Counted from the stretch's first letter, positions 26,539 to 35,737 are shown. The stretch: 36,107 nt of DNA from Bacteroidales bacterium (GCA_028680705.1 JAQUJY010000024.1:1-36107); one strand, 5' to 3'. Program-made: numbers and translations. The notes: generated by a model from the sequence alone, not told the origin.

Positions 26539-27415
26539 TGATGAGTTCCTCCTTTGGGAAACGCTGCTTAAGGATATTTACTACAACCAAGAATTGGATG
26601 GATATACTCGATATCGTGCTGCTGTAAGGCTAACCATACTATATTATACAAACAGGGAGTTTGATAGATTAATGAGCATTTATGAGCATCTGGATAATCA
26701 GTTCCGGACTAACATTTTCTACTCAAAGCGGATAATGGCTAATTACTATCACAATAGGGCCATGATGCATTCAAAACTCAACGAGTTAGATATTGCCGAG
26801 AAATATTGTTTCCTGTCTATTCGGCAGAAGAACAGCGACTACCTTTTCTACTTAGTTAGTCTTTGTGGAATCTTGCTTAGGAATGGGAAAAGTACCAAAG
26901 CATTAAGACTGATGACAGATTCAATTCCTGAAGTTAAGAACACCAATAGTTTTCATAGTAAAATCGGATTTGCATCTTTCTACATTAAAACCCTTACTGC
27001 AAACAACCAGAGAGAGAAAGCAGTTAGCTATGGTACAACCTTTTTCGAAGGGTATAAGAAAGAGATTCTTGAGTATCGATGGCATTTATTCTTTAGCTCT
27101 TTTATGCAGGCTCTTTTAAGGGATGAGAAGTATTCAAGGGTAATATCGTTGGCACGGAGATATAAGTTAGTGGCAAAAGAAAAACATTTACTAGGCAAAG
27201 CAATGTATTTGCCTGTTATTGCTTGGTATACAAGTCTTTCAGAGTATATGGAGGGCAATATAAGTAAAGCCAAATTTTTTGATACAATAACCAAAAGCGG
27301 TAAGATACTTTTAACCAATCAGCATAGAAAACAGAAAATAAATAATCTACTCAACGATATAGCACATGCTTTGCCCAAAGAAGCGAAACTTCTTTCAAAA
27401 GAACTTGGGATGTAG
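26516..27415 (+). pseudogene. Helical-repeat (TPR-like) protein, N-terminus missing
   Basis: The frame is open from 26516 to 27415 (about 299 codons) and shows continuous helical coding sequence from its first bases (QIAADNDEFLLWETLLKDIYYN), with no proper start. The first usable TTG, at 26594, lies inside that helix run. The protein is a series of paired helices resembling TPRs (for example MANYYHNRAMMHSKLNELDIAEKYCFLSI), without catalytic motifs, signal peptide or membrane segment. I do not recognise the family. Upstream it overlaps the broken end of the KAS III gene. The N-terminal region appears to have been lost in the same event. Confidence 0.6.
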
Positions 27416-27604
27416 AATCCTTAAGTCACTTCATAAATATACTTAATTACCATGCCAATTAGCTAATGTGTTTAATCCTAATCACATTTCATTAACTGAT
27501 CGCTACATAGACTAAGCATAAACCTTATCAACTTAACAATTCAAGGGTTCTGTTGTTAACATATTTTAAATATCAAGATATGTTTTACCCTTAAATTAAT
27601 AGAT

Positions 27605-28603
27605 ATGGTTGGAGTTTGGCTTAAAGCACTTAGGATTATTCCTAAGGTTACAAAACAAGAATGGGATAGTTACGATATTGTTTCAAGGTGGCTTATTTCA
27701 ACCCGTGCCGCCGTTTTTATTATGACTGGACTTGCCGCAGCCATTGGTGGTTTGCTGGCATATCGATCGGGAAACTTTTCTTGGCCCATCTTTTTACTCA
27801 CATTCTTCGGCTTAATCTTTGCCCATGCCACCAATAATCTATTAAACGATTATGTTGACTTTACAAAGGGTGTTGATAAGGATAATTATTTTCGTGCTCT
27901 CTACGGCCCACACCCACTCGAAAATGGTTTTCTCACCAAGAATCGTTTTATAACCTATATAATTGTAACCGGGTTACTTGCTTTAGTGGCAGGGCTTGCC
28001 ATTACCTATTTGGTTGGTTTGCAAACATTGTGGCTGCTTGTTCCTGGACTTTTTTTCTTGCTTTTTTACACCTGGCCACTAAAATACTATGGACTGGGCG
28101 AAATTTCGGTAGTCCTTGTTTGGGGTCCATTAATGATTGGCGGAAGCTATTTTGTTGTATCGGGCGGAGAATGGAGTAATTGGGTGGCATTGGTTAGTCT
28201 AGTTTATGCCTTTGGACCAACAACAGTTCTGCTGGGCAAGCATGCCGATAAGCTAGAAGCTGATAAGGCTAAAAATATCCATACTATTCCGGTTTTAATT
28301 GGCGAAAAAGCTTCGCGATACTCAATTATAGTACTTTGGGTAATTCAGTATGCCTTGGTAACTTTTTTTGTTATAACTGGTCAGTTGGGTCCTGCAGTAC
28401 TATTGGTTTTACTTTCAATACCAAAGTTTATTCAAATGTCGAAGGTAATGCTCCAAAAACGGCCAGAGGTGCAGCCTGTTGGCAAAGAGGGGATAGGCTG
28501 GCCATTATATCTGGTTAGCAGAGCATTCGTATTTAATCGTTCATTTGGCACACTGTTTTTGTTGGGTTTAATTGCCGATATCATCATTCTGAAATTCTTC
28601 TAG
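27605..28603 (+). CDS. UbiA-family polyprenyltransferase
   Basis: This 332-residue integral membrane protein has about eight or nine helices. Both Asp-rich metal/diphosphate sites are present: N81-D82-YV-D85-FTKGVD91 and GKHADKLEADKAKNIHTIPVLIG (D215, D220). The family attaches a polyprenyl chain from a prenyl diphosphate to an aromatic or other acceptor (menaquinone, ubiquinone, heme O or ether-lipid synthesis). The acceptor is not evident, and the HADK version of the second motif is not one I can tie to MenA. It stands alone between two operons and would consume isoprenoids made by the downstream mevalonate genes. Confidence 0.88.
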   Translation: MVGVWLKALRIIPKVTKQEWDSYDIVSRWLISTRAAVFIMTGLAAAIGGLLAYRSGNFSWPIFLLTFFGLIFAHATNNLLNDYVDFTKGVDKDNYFRALYGPHPLENGFLTKNRFITYIIVTGLLALVAGLAITYLVGLQTLWLLVPGLFFLLFYTWPLKYYGLGEISVVLVWGPLMIGGSYFVVSGGEWSNWVALVSLVYAFGPTTVLLGKHADKLEADKAKNIHTIPVLIGEKASRYSIIVLWVIQYALVTFFVITGQLGPAVLLVLLSIPKFIQMSKVMLQKRPEVQPVGKEGIGWPLYLVSRAFVFNRSFGTLFLLGLIADIIILKFF

Positions 28604-28726
28604 TATATAGTACAATTGTTTAAATTATAGCAGACGCTTTAGTATGGAGTTCTTAAATCTTTATAAATACAAAAACGGTTTATTGTTCATGTACATAGAG
28701 GTTTTGGTGTTTTTTAAAACTTTTTA

Positions 28727-30325
28727 ATGATGATAAGCACAGCCACAACAGTAATCAAAACTAATATCAAAAGGAGGTCTGACTCGTTTGTTGAGAACTA
28801 CAAAGAAACTCAGAAAATTATGGCCGAGTTTCGAACTGCAACATCTGCAGTTCTTAACAGAAATTCCGATAGCTATGTGGTTAGGCACAGGGCAAAGGGC
28901 AAGATGACTGCCCGAGAGCGTGTTGATAGTTTAATTGATAAGAATACTACTTTTTTTGAGTTTTCAACCTTAGCTGCAAATGGACTTTATGATAATAAAT
29001 TTCATAGTGCCGGAATTATTACCGGAATTGGTGTAATTCAGGGTATTGAGTCTATTATTATTGCTAACGACCCAACAGTAAAAGGAGGAACCTACGTAAA
29101 AGAAACGATTAAGAAACATCTTAGGGCTCAAGAGATTGCACTCAATAACCATTTGCCCTGTGTTTATATTGTAGAGTCGGGTGGAATATTCCTGCCTGAA
29201 CAGGCTAACGTTTTCGCCGATCACGACCATTTTGGTAAAATATTTTACAACCAATCCAAGTTATCTGCTGCGGGTATTCCTCAAATTGCAATGGTTATGG
29301 GTTCTTGTACTGCTGGTGGTGCGTATATTCCTGCCATGAGCGACGAATCGATAATTGTTGATAAGCAAGGGACCATATTTCTTGCGGGGCCACCGCTTGT
29401 TAAAGCCGCTATTGGAGAGGAAGTAACTGCCGAGGATCTCGGCGGAGCCTATGTGCATACCCACATTTCGGGTGTAGCCGATCATTTTGCACAAACAGAG
29501 GCTGATGCCATTCAAACTTGCCGAAATATTTTCGAGTACCTTCCTAAACCTCGCAAGCATAGTAACAAATCTGAGAGTTTTGAGAAGCCACTCTACTCTA
29601 TGGATGAGCTTTATGGGGTAATACACTCTCAAACTTCTCGCTGGATAGACCCATACGAAATTATTGCTCGGGTTGTTGATGGCAGTAAATTTCAGGAGTT
29701 TAAACCCAGCTATGGAAAAACCATAGTTACAGGTTTTGCTAAAATTATGGGGCAAACCATTGGGGTTATTGCCAATAACGGTGTGCTTTTTTCCGAGTCG
29801 GCGCTTAAGGCTACGCATTTTATTGAGATGTGCAGCATTCGAAAAATACCACTCGTTTTTTTGCATAATATAACGGGCTTTATGGTTGGCAAAAGTGCCG
29901 AACAAAAAGGTATTGCAAAAGACGGAGCCAAAATGGTACACGCAGTTGCCAATGCAAATGTTCCGAAAGTTACTATCGTTTTTGGTCGCTCGCACGGTGC
30001 GGGCAACTATGCAATGGCAGGGCGTGCCTATAATCCTACACTGCTTTTTACATGGCCTAACTCCAAAACTTCAGTAATGGGAGGTCGCCAGGCAGCTGAG
30101 GTTCTTGGTAGCGTAAAGCAGAAAGGCGTCGAAGATATTGATGAGTTTAAAAGAGAAATCATAAAGCGTTATGAAGATGAAGCATCGGTCTACTTTGGGA
30201 CTGCACGCCTATGGGACGACGGTATTATCGATCCTGTGGATACACGAAAAGCAATAGCCTTGGGTTTATCTATTGCTGCAAACAAAGAAGTTCCGGATTA
30301 TAAGCCCGGTATTTATAGAATGTAA
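28727..30325 (+). CDS. liuB: Acyl-CoA carboxylase beta subunit (methylcrotonyl-CoA carboxylase type)
   Basis: This 532-residue carboxyltransferase has two crotonase-fold halves. The first shows MGSCTAGGAYIPAMSDES (191-208) and GPPLVKAAIGEEVTAEDLGGA. The second shows NNGVLFSESALKATHFI, NITGFMVGKSAEQKGIAK and SHGAGNYAMAGRAYNP. The length and these segments fit methylcrotonyl-CoA (or geranyl-CoA) carboxylase beta better than the propionyl-CoA type. It moves CO2 from carboxybiotin to the acyl-CoA, turning 3-methylcrotonyl-CoA into 3-methylglutaconyl-CoA. The biotin carboxylase/carrier subunit is not in the window and must be encoded elsewhere. It is the first gene of the leu/mevalonate operon, with the hydratase 5 bp downstream. 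Confidence 0.87.
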   Translation: MMISTATTVIKTNIKRRSDSFVENYKETQKIMAEFRTATSAVLNRNSDSYVVRHRAKGKMTARERVDSLIDKNTTFFEFSTLAANGLYDNKFHSAGIITGIGVIQGIESIIIANDPTVKGGTYVKETIKKHLRAQEIALNNHLPCVYIVESGGIFLPEQANVFADHDHFGKIFYNQSKLSAAGIPQIAMVMGSCTAGGAYIPAMSDESIIVDKQGTIFLAGPPLVKAAIGEEVTAEDLGGAYVHTHISGVADHFAQTEADAIQTCRNIFEYLPKPRKHSNKSESFEKPLYSMDELYGVIHSQTSRWIDPYEIIARVVDGSKFQEFKPSYGKTIVTGFAKIMGQTIGVIANNGVLFSESALKATHFIEMCSIRKIPLVFLHNITGFMVGKSAEQKGIAKDGAKMVHAVANANVPKVTIVFGRSHGAGNYAMAGRAYNPTLLFTWPNSKTSVMGGRQAAEVLGSVKQKGVEDIDEFKREIIKRYEDEASVYFGTARLWDDGIIDPVDTRKAIALGLSIAANKEVPDYKPGIYRM

Positions 30326-30330
30326 AAAGT

Positions 30331-31134
30331 ATGGATAGTTATAAGGAAATATGCGTTAATACTAAAGATGGTGTAGCCACAATTTGGCTTAATAAACCAG
30401 ATTTGCATAATGCTGTAAGTATTCAGATGCTAGAAGAGTTGACCGATTGCTTTCACTCTATTGAGCAAATGGATAACGTTAGGGTCATCGTTTTAAGAGG
30501 TAAGGGTAAGTCGTTTAGTGCTGGTGCCAATCTCGTTAATATGCTTACAGTTAGCAAGTCAGGTTACGAGCAAAACCTTGACGATGGGTACAAGTGGACT
30601 AGTTGTTTAAGTTCAATTGCAAGTTCAAGTAAGCCAACTATTGCCATTGCAACGGGCAACGTATTTGGCGGAGGGAATGGGCTTCTGGCAGCTGCCGATA
30701 TGGTGATTGCCGATGAGAATGCAATATTTTCGTTCTCAGAGGTGAAACTAGGTCTTGCCCCCTCAACAATATTACCTTATGTGTTAACTCGTGTTAACCA
30801 GCAAAAGGCTAAGTTTCTAATGCTTACAGGCAAAAGATTTAGCGCAGCCGAAGGGTACGACTATGGTCTTGTTGATTTTTTAACACCCTCCGAAAAGATT
30901 GAAGCATTATTGAACTCAATCATCGCCGATTTACGTAAAGCTTCTCCCAGCGGGATTAAGGAAATTAAACGATTGATAAGGGAACTTAGGTATTGCTCTA
31001 ACATTGATGAGGTAAACAACCTAACGGCCAACTCCATTGCCACCTTAAAAATATCTACAGAGGCTCAGGAGGGCATTAGCGCATTTATTGAAAAACGGAA
31101 GCCTTACTGGCTAGTTGAAAATGAAAACGAATAA
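30331..31134 (+). CDS. liuC: Enoyl-CoA hydratase family, likely 3-methylglutaconyl-CoA hydratase
   Basis: This 267-residue crotonase has the oxyanion-hole segments SFSAGANL (61-68) and GNVFGGGNGLLAAAD (109-123). E137 in FSFSEVKLGLAPSTILPYV matches the second catalytic Glu. The position of the first Glu is Gly117, as I recall for LiuC-type hydratases. The LGLAPSTILPYV wording is close to the LGLVPAVISPYV block of LiuC. The predicted reaction is hydration of 3-methylglutaconyl-CoA to HMG-CoA. It begins 5 bp after the carboxylase and 21 bp before the dehydrogenase. A broader enoyl-CoA hydratase activity cannot be excluded. Confidence 0.83.
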   Translation: MDSYKEICVNTKDGVATIWLNKPDLHNAVSIQMLEELTDCFHSIEQMDNVRVIVLRGKGKSFSAGANLVNMLTVSKSGYEQNLDDGYKWTSCLSSIASSSKPTIAIATGNVFGGGNGLLAAADMVIADENAIFSFSEVKLGLAPSTILPYVLTRVNQQKAKFLMLTGKRFSAAEGYDYGLVDFLTPSEKIEALLNSIIADLRKASPSGIKEIKRLIRELRYCSNIDEVNNLTANSIATLKISTEAQEGISAFIEKRKPYWLVENENE

Positions 31135-31155
31135 GATAATCTGAAAGATAAGAAT

Positions 31156-32298
31156 ATGCATCATCCATTAATAAACAAACAGCATAATGACCTTCGTGAA
31201 CAAGTTCGTATTTTTGCTGAAAAGGAGATAAAGCCATTGGCTCAAGGGCTCGATGAACGAAGCGAGTTCTCGGTTAAACTAACCAATGCGATGGGTAAAA
31301 CAGGACTCTTCGGAATGAACCTACCTGTGGAGTTTGGCGGTCGAAATCTCGACACCCTTTCATACATCATCGCCGTTGAGGAGTTGGCGCGGGTTGATAG
31401 TTCCCAGGCGGCTACTATGGCCGCCCATAATTCGTTGGGAATTACTCCAATTTACAAGTACGGCAATAGTGAGCAGCAAAAACGTTTGCTGCCTAGTTTA
31501 ACCTCAGGCGAAGGCGTTTGGGCATTTGGTTTAACCGAGCCCAATGCTGGTTCTGATGCCCGAGCCATTGAAACTACAGCGCTTCTTAAAACCAATCAAT
31601 GGGTTGTAAATGGTCAAAAGATATTTATAACCAACTCGGCATCAGAGTTATCCAAGGGAGTAACTCTATTGGCCAACACAAGCGATAAGGAGGGTCAAAA
31701 GGAATTCTCAGCCATTATTGTCGAGAGGGAGGTATCAGAATACAAAGCAGAACCAATTCATAATAAGATGGTTTGGCGGGCTGCCGATACAGGACTGCTA
31801 ACATTTAATAATACCATTGTTCCAGAACAAAATTTGCTTGGCGAGCGTGGAAGAGGGATGCATTATATGTTGGAAACCTTAGATTCTGGTAGGCTTTCAA
31901 TTGCTGCAGTTGGACTGGGTTTAGCGCAAGGAGCATTCGAAATGGCAAATGCGTATGCAAAAAAAAGGCATCAGTTTGGCAAGTCACTATCGAAAATTCA
32001 CGCTATCTCCGATAAATTGGCTGAAATGGATATTAAGCTCGAATTGGCAAGGAACTACCTTTACTACAGCTGTTGGCTAAAGGATAATAACCTGTCTTTT
32101 AAAAAGCAGGCTGCCATCTCTAAACTATATACATCCGAAATTGCTAAGCAGATAGCCGACGAAGCCGTTCAGATTTTTGGCGGTTATGGACTGTTTAAGA
32201 ATAACGATATTGAACGTTTTTACCGCGACCAGCGTATTCTGGGTATTGGTGAAGGGACTACAGAAATATTAAAGTTGGTGATTGCCAGGAGTATATAA
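31156..32298 (+). CDS. Acyl-CoA dehydrogenase (short-chain type)
   Basis: This 380-residue FAD-dependent acyl-CoA dehydrogenase has the FAD loop WAFGLTEPNAGSD, GQKIFITNS, RRHQFGK-like AKKRHQFGKSLS, QIFGGYGLFKN, and a C-terminal GIGEGTTEI. E366 in that last motif is the catalytic base position of short- and medium-chain enzymes. Isovaleryl-CoA dehydrogenases carry their Glu elsewhere and have a non-acidic residue here. Operon position suggests oxidation of isovaleryl-CoA to 3-methylcrotonyl-CoA, but the residue pattern points to a butyryl-CoA-type ancestor. Physiological direction and substrate are open. An electron-transfer flavoprotein partner is not in the window. Confidence 0.92.
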   Translation: MHHPLINKQHNDLREQVRIFAEKEIKPLAQGLDERSEFSVKLTNAMGKTGLFGMNLPVEFGGRNLDTLSYIIAVEELARVDSSQAATMAAHNSLGITPIYKYGNSEQQKRLLPSLTSGEGVWAFGLTEPNAGSDARAIETTALLKTNQWVVNGQKIFITNSASELSKGVTLLANTSDKEGQKEFSAIIVEREVSEYKAEPIHNKMVWRAADTGLLTFNNTIVPEQNLLGERGRGMHYMLETLDSGRLSIAAVGLGLAQGAFEMANAYAKKRHQFGKSLSKIHAISDKLAEMDIKLELARNYLYYSCWLKDNNLSFKKQAAISKLYTSEIAKQIADEAVQIFGGYGLFKNNDIERFYRDQRILGIGEGTTEILKLVIARSI

Positions 32299-32359
32299 CT
32301 TTTTCAAAGAAGAAACTCAGGCTTTCGGGGTAAAAACATAATTTACAGAGTTGTTAACT

Positions 32360-33667
32360 ATGAGTAATTCACAATATATTAACGGATTTTCAAAGCTAAG
32401 CAACAGCGAAAAAATCTCGATTATTGTTTCGCGTACTAACATTGCTATTGAACAGTTTAATGTGCTGAACCAATTTAAACTACAAAATACTGAAATACAG
32501 AAGCAGCTAGATGAGATTAGCGAAAACGTAGTATCCAACTATATGCTGCCTTTTAGCATAGCTCCTAACTTTATGGTGAATGGCAAGGCTTACTTTGTGC
32601 CAATGGTTATTGAGGAAAGTTCTGTAGTTGCTGCTGCATCGGCTGCGGCAAAATTTTGGTTCAATCGGGGTGGATTTGTTGCCAAGGTAATTTCTACCAT
32701 AAAGATTGGACAGGTACATTTTAACTGGCTGGGCAATTCAAAGCAATTGAAATCAGAATTTGAAAACATTAAAGAGCGATTGATAGCAAGTTCCTCGCAT
32801 TTGCTCGAGAATATGCGAAGGCGCAATGGGGGTATTGTTGATATTGAATTGATTGATTTTACCAATAAACTTGAGAACTACTACCAGGTAAGGGTTAAGT
32901 TTGAAACCGCCGATGCAATGGGAGCCAACATTATCAATTCGGTTCTTGAAGAGATGGCGCAGGCGTTAAAACAATATTTTTTTGAGCATTTTAGCGATGC
33001 TGAATCCGAATACGACATTGTAATGGCAATTCTATCAAACCATACCCCCGAGAGCATTGTTGAGTGCTATGTTGAGTGTGATATTGATGATTTGGCGGAA
33101 ATTTCAGGCGAGCTATCGCCAATGGAATATGCTCAAAAATTTAAGCTTGCTGTAGATATTGCAAACATTGATATTTACAGGGCTACAACCCACAATAAAG
33201 GAATCTACAATGGGGTTGATGCCGTTGTACTGGCTACCGGAAACGATTTTCGTGCGGTTGAGGCCTGTGGACACTCTTACGCTGCCCGAAATGGGCACTA
33301 CAAAAGCTTAACGACTGTAGATATTGATAAGGGCAAATTTCGATATGCGCTTCGTATTCCTATGGCACTGGGAACGGTTGGGGGATTAACCAATCTTCAC
33401 CCCTTGGCAAAACTCTCACTCGATATTTTGGGTAAGCCATCGGCTAAAGAGCTTATGGCAATAGTTGCAGCAGCAGGACTTGCAAATACATTTTCGGCAG
33501 TTCGGGCGCTTACTACCTCCGGAATTCAGAAGGGACATATGCGATTTCATCTAAATAATATTTTAAGTTCGCTAAACGCAACCAATGAGCAGAAAGAGCG
33601 GGCAGAGGAGTACTTTAAAAACAGGAAGGTTTCGCATAAATCTGTACAAGAATTTCTAGGAAGTTAA
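32360..33667 (+). CDS. mvaA: Hydroxymethylglutaryl-CoA reductase, class II
   Basis: I start at ATG 32360 (MSNSQYINGF), giving 435 residues; the upstream TTG is less likely. There is no N-terminal membrane domain, and the length fits bacterial class II enzymes. Motifs in order: ENVVSNYMLPFSIAPNF, the catalytic Glu in MVIEESSVVAAAS (about residues 85-86), TADAMGANIIN, ATGNDFRAVEACGHSYAAR with the catalytic Asp region, GTVGG, and the catalytic His in GIQKGHMRFH. It interconverts HMG-CoA and mevalonate using NAD(P)H. The cofactor preference cannot be read safely. It lies 61 bp after the acyl-CoA dehydrogenase and 40 bp before the GYDIA kinase. Confidence 0.95.
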   Translation: MSNSQYINGFSKLSNSEKISIIVSRTNIAIEQFNVLNQFKLQNTEIQKQLDEISENVVSNYMLPFSIAPNFMVNGKAYFVPMVIEESSVVAAASAAAKFWFNRGGFVAKVISTIKIGQVHFNWLGNSKQLKSEFENIKERLIASSSHLLENMRRRNGGIVDIELIDFTNKLENYYQVRVKFETADAMGANIINSVLEEMAQALKQYFFEHFSDAESEYDIVMAILSNHTPESIVECYVECDIDDLAEISGELSPMEYAQKFKLAVDIANIDIYRATTHNKGIYNGVDAVVLATGNDFRAVEACGHSYAARNGHYKSLTTVDIDKGKFRYALRIPMALGTVGGLTNLHPLAKLSLDILGKPSAKELMAIVAAAGLANTFSAVRALTTSGIQKGHMRFHLNNILSSLNATNEQKERAEEYFKNRKVSHKSVQEFLGS

Positions 33668-33707
33668 ATCTATTCTTTCTGTTTTGCATAACTAATAGTT
33701 TCATTCA

Positions 33708-34625
33708 ATGTACGCTAAATTCTACGCCCACGGAAAGCTTCTTATCACGGGTGAGTACTTTGTACTTGCAGGTGCCAAAGCATTTGCACTACCCCTTAAA
33801 CTTGGCCAAAGTTTGCAGGTTGCGGAGGTAGAGGGCGATAGTAGGATTATAAAATGGCAAACCACCGTACAGGGTATTAGTTGGTTTTCTGCGGAGTTTA
33901 AACTTGATGATTTTTCGATTACTAACACAAACAGAATAAAATCAGCAGAGTACATTCAGCAATTATTAATCCATATTCATCAAAATAGTCTGGCTTTTAG
34001 GAATTTAAATAGGCAATTATCATTCGAGGCTAATGTTGATTTTCCAATGGATTGGGGCTTGGGTAGCAGCTCAACGCTAATATCAAACTTGGCAAATTGG
34101 GCGGGCATAGACCCATACAGTATGCTGTTTGCCGTTTCCAAAGGGTCGGGTTACGATATTGCTTGCGCCACCGCAAAAGGGCCAATACTATATAGTAATT
34201 TGGTTAAACCTACGGTAGAAAAGGCGTGTTTCAATCCCAGTTTCGGCGAGAACCTTTACTTTGTTTATTTGGGAAGAAAGCAGGATACAGCAATAAGCAT
34301 CAGTTTGCTTGGTTCTCAAATTTTGGAGCGAAAGGATGAGGCAAAAAGAATTACAGAACTTGCCAAACTTGTGGTAAACTCCAAAAATCTTGATGAGTTT
34401 AATGGCTATTTAAATGAGCACGAGGAAATTGTGTCGAGGGCAATAGGTTTGCCAACGGTTAAGTCAGAGCTGTTTAATGATTTTACAGGAACTGTAAAAT
34501 CGTTGGGCGCTTGGGGTGGCGACTTTGTTTTAGCCACTCATCGTGGGACAGTCGATGATGTTGTTAACTACTTTAAACAAAAGGGATACAGCGTAATACT
34601 CAAATATAACGATATTGTGCTATGA
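33708..34625 (+). CDS. GYDIA-family GHMP kinase, probable phosphomevalonate kinase
   Basis: This 305-residue GHMP-fold protein has an N-terminal HGKLLITGEYFVLAGA motif, the ATP loop WGLGSSSTL (116-124), and the family-naming GSGYDIA (146-152). GYDIA kinases occur in Bacteroidota beside mevalonate genes. With a mevalonate kinase and a diphosphomevalonate decarboxylase already present, the remaining phosphorylation step, phosphomevalonate to diphosphomevalonate, is the natural assignment. That role is inference. The stop codon overlaps the next gene's start by four bases (ATGA), so the two are probably translated together. Confidence 0.9.
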   Translation: MYAKFYAHGKLLITGEYFVLAGAKAFALPLKLGQSLQVAEVEGDSRIIKWQTTVQGISWFSAEFKLDDFSITNTNRIKSAEYIQQLLIHIHQNSLAFRNLNRQLSFEANVDFPMDWGLGSSSTLISNLANWAGIDPYSMLFAVSKGSGYDIACATAKGPILYSNLVKPTVEKACFNPSFGENLYFVYLGRKQDTAISISLLGSQILERKDEAKRITELAKLVVNSKNLDEFNGYLNEHEEIVSRAIGLPTVKSELFNDFTGTVKSLGAWGGDFVLATHRGTVDDVVNYFKQKGYSVILKYNDIVL

Positions 34626-35725
34626 GCCATTTGCCACAAAGTCGAAAATATTTAAAGGATGTCGAAAGCCTTACGTTTTTTGAGCTTTCCAGTCCTAAAA
34701 GTGTAGGTTGGGAAAGCCCATCGAATATTGCATTGGTAAAGTATTGGGGCAAGTATGGCGAGCAGCTGCCTCAGAATCCTTCGTTAAGTTTTACGCTTAA
34801 GCATTCTAAAACCATTACCCGAATTGAATATCAAAAGAAGCGGAAAGAATTGCCATTGCTTGAATACTATTTTGAGCAGAAGCAAAAAATTGAGTTTGAG
34901 GATAAGGTTCGAAAATACCTTGACAGAATTTCAATTTACATTCCTTTTGTAAAGAGCCTTGATTTACTTATATACAGCCAAAATACGTTTCCACATTCGG
35001 CAGGTATTGCCTCTTCGGCATCGGCATATAGTGCATTGGCGCTATGTTTATGCAGTATTGAGAATGAGTTATTTGGCAAGCTCAATGATACCCATAAGTT
35101 TCTTCAAAAAGCATCGTTTTTGGCACGGTTGGGGTCGGGTAGCGCTTGTCGTTCAACCTATGGCGAGTTGGTTCTCTGGGGCGAAACCAAGAGTGTAAAA
35201 GGTTCGAGTAATGAGTCTGCCATTGAATTGAGAAGCGAAGTAAATTCTGTTTTCAAAAACTATTTTGATGCAATTCTCATAATCGACTCGGGCAAAAAGG
35301 AGCTTTCCAGCACCCTCGGGCACGGTTTAATGCAAAACCATCCATTTGCTACTGCTCGGTACGAGCAGGCTAGGCAAAATTTAGATAAAATTTTAGAAAG
35401 TCTAAAGATGGGCGACGAGCGGAATTTTGCTCAGATTGTTGAGAACGAGGCAATGACGCTGCACACCCTACTTCTGTCATCGGTTCCATCGGTCTCGCTA
35501 CTTAAGCCAAACACGCTAGTGGCTCTCGAAAGGTTAAAGGCTTTTAGAACGAGTAGTCAACTTAATTTCACCTTTACGCTCGATGCAGGTGCCAATATCC
35601 ACATACTTTATAAAGCCTCAATTAGGACACAAATGGTTGATTTTATTACAAGTAACTTAACAGAACTATTCGAAAATGGACTTTGGATTGATGATGAAAT
35701 TTCTACAGGACCCAATAAACTATAA
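34622..35725 (+). CDS. mvaD: Diphosphomevalonate decarboxylase
   Basis: This 367-residue GHMP-superfamily enzyme has the signature SNIALVKYWGK (34-44), PSLSFTL, the phosphate loop FPHSAGIASSASAYSALAL, LGSGSACRSTYGE, the DSGKKELSST segment, and the catalytic Asp in FTLDAGANIHIL. It converts diphosphomevalonate to isopentenyl diphosphate with ATP, releasing CO2 and phosphate. Between residues 65 and 105 it has a charged KKRKELPLLEYYFEQKQK insert region, as in Bacteroidota homologues I recall. It overlaps the GYDIA kinase by 4 bp and is followed 12 bp later by the mevalonate kinase. Confidence 0.95.
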   Translation: MSHLPQSRKYLKDVESLTFFELSSPKSVGWESPSNIALVKYWGKYGEQLPQNPSLSFTLKHSKTITRIEYQKKRKELPLLEYYFEQKQKIEFEDKVRKYLDRISIYIPFVKSLDLLIYSQNTFPHSAGIASSASAYSALALCLCSIENELFGKLNDTHKFLQKASFLARLGSGSACRSTYGELVLWGETKSVKGSSNESAIELRSEVNSVFKNYFDAILIIDSGKKELSSTLGHGLMQNHPFATARYEQARQNLDKILESLKMGDERNFAQIVENEAMTLHTLLLSSVPSVSLLKPNTLVALERLKAFRTSSQLNFTFTLDAGANIHILYKASIRTQMVDFITSNLTELFENGLWIDDEISTGPNKL

Positions 35726-35737
35726 CCATACAAATTT

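Noticed and set aside
26594-27415. Helical-repeat gene as a normal gene starting at TTG 26594
   Set aside because: Coding-quality sequence continues upstream of that TTG to about 26516, inside the KAS III end, so the start is more likely missing than located there.
27416-27604. Terminator at the AATGTG/CACATT hairpin after the helical-repeat gene
   Set aside because: The stem is only 6 bp of mostly A-T pairs with a 12-base loop and no T tract.
29261-29995. Long minus-strand open frame of 244 codons inside the carboxylase gene
   Set aside because: It is the antisense of strongly conserved carboxyltransferase codons and has a composition typical of shadow frames (Asn/His/Tyr/Arg-rich) with no motif.
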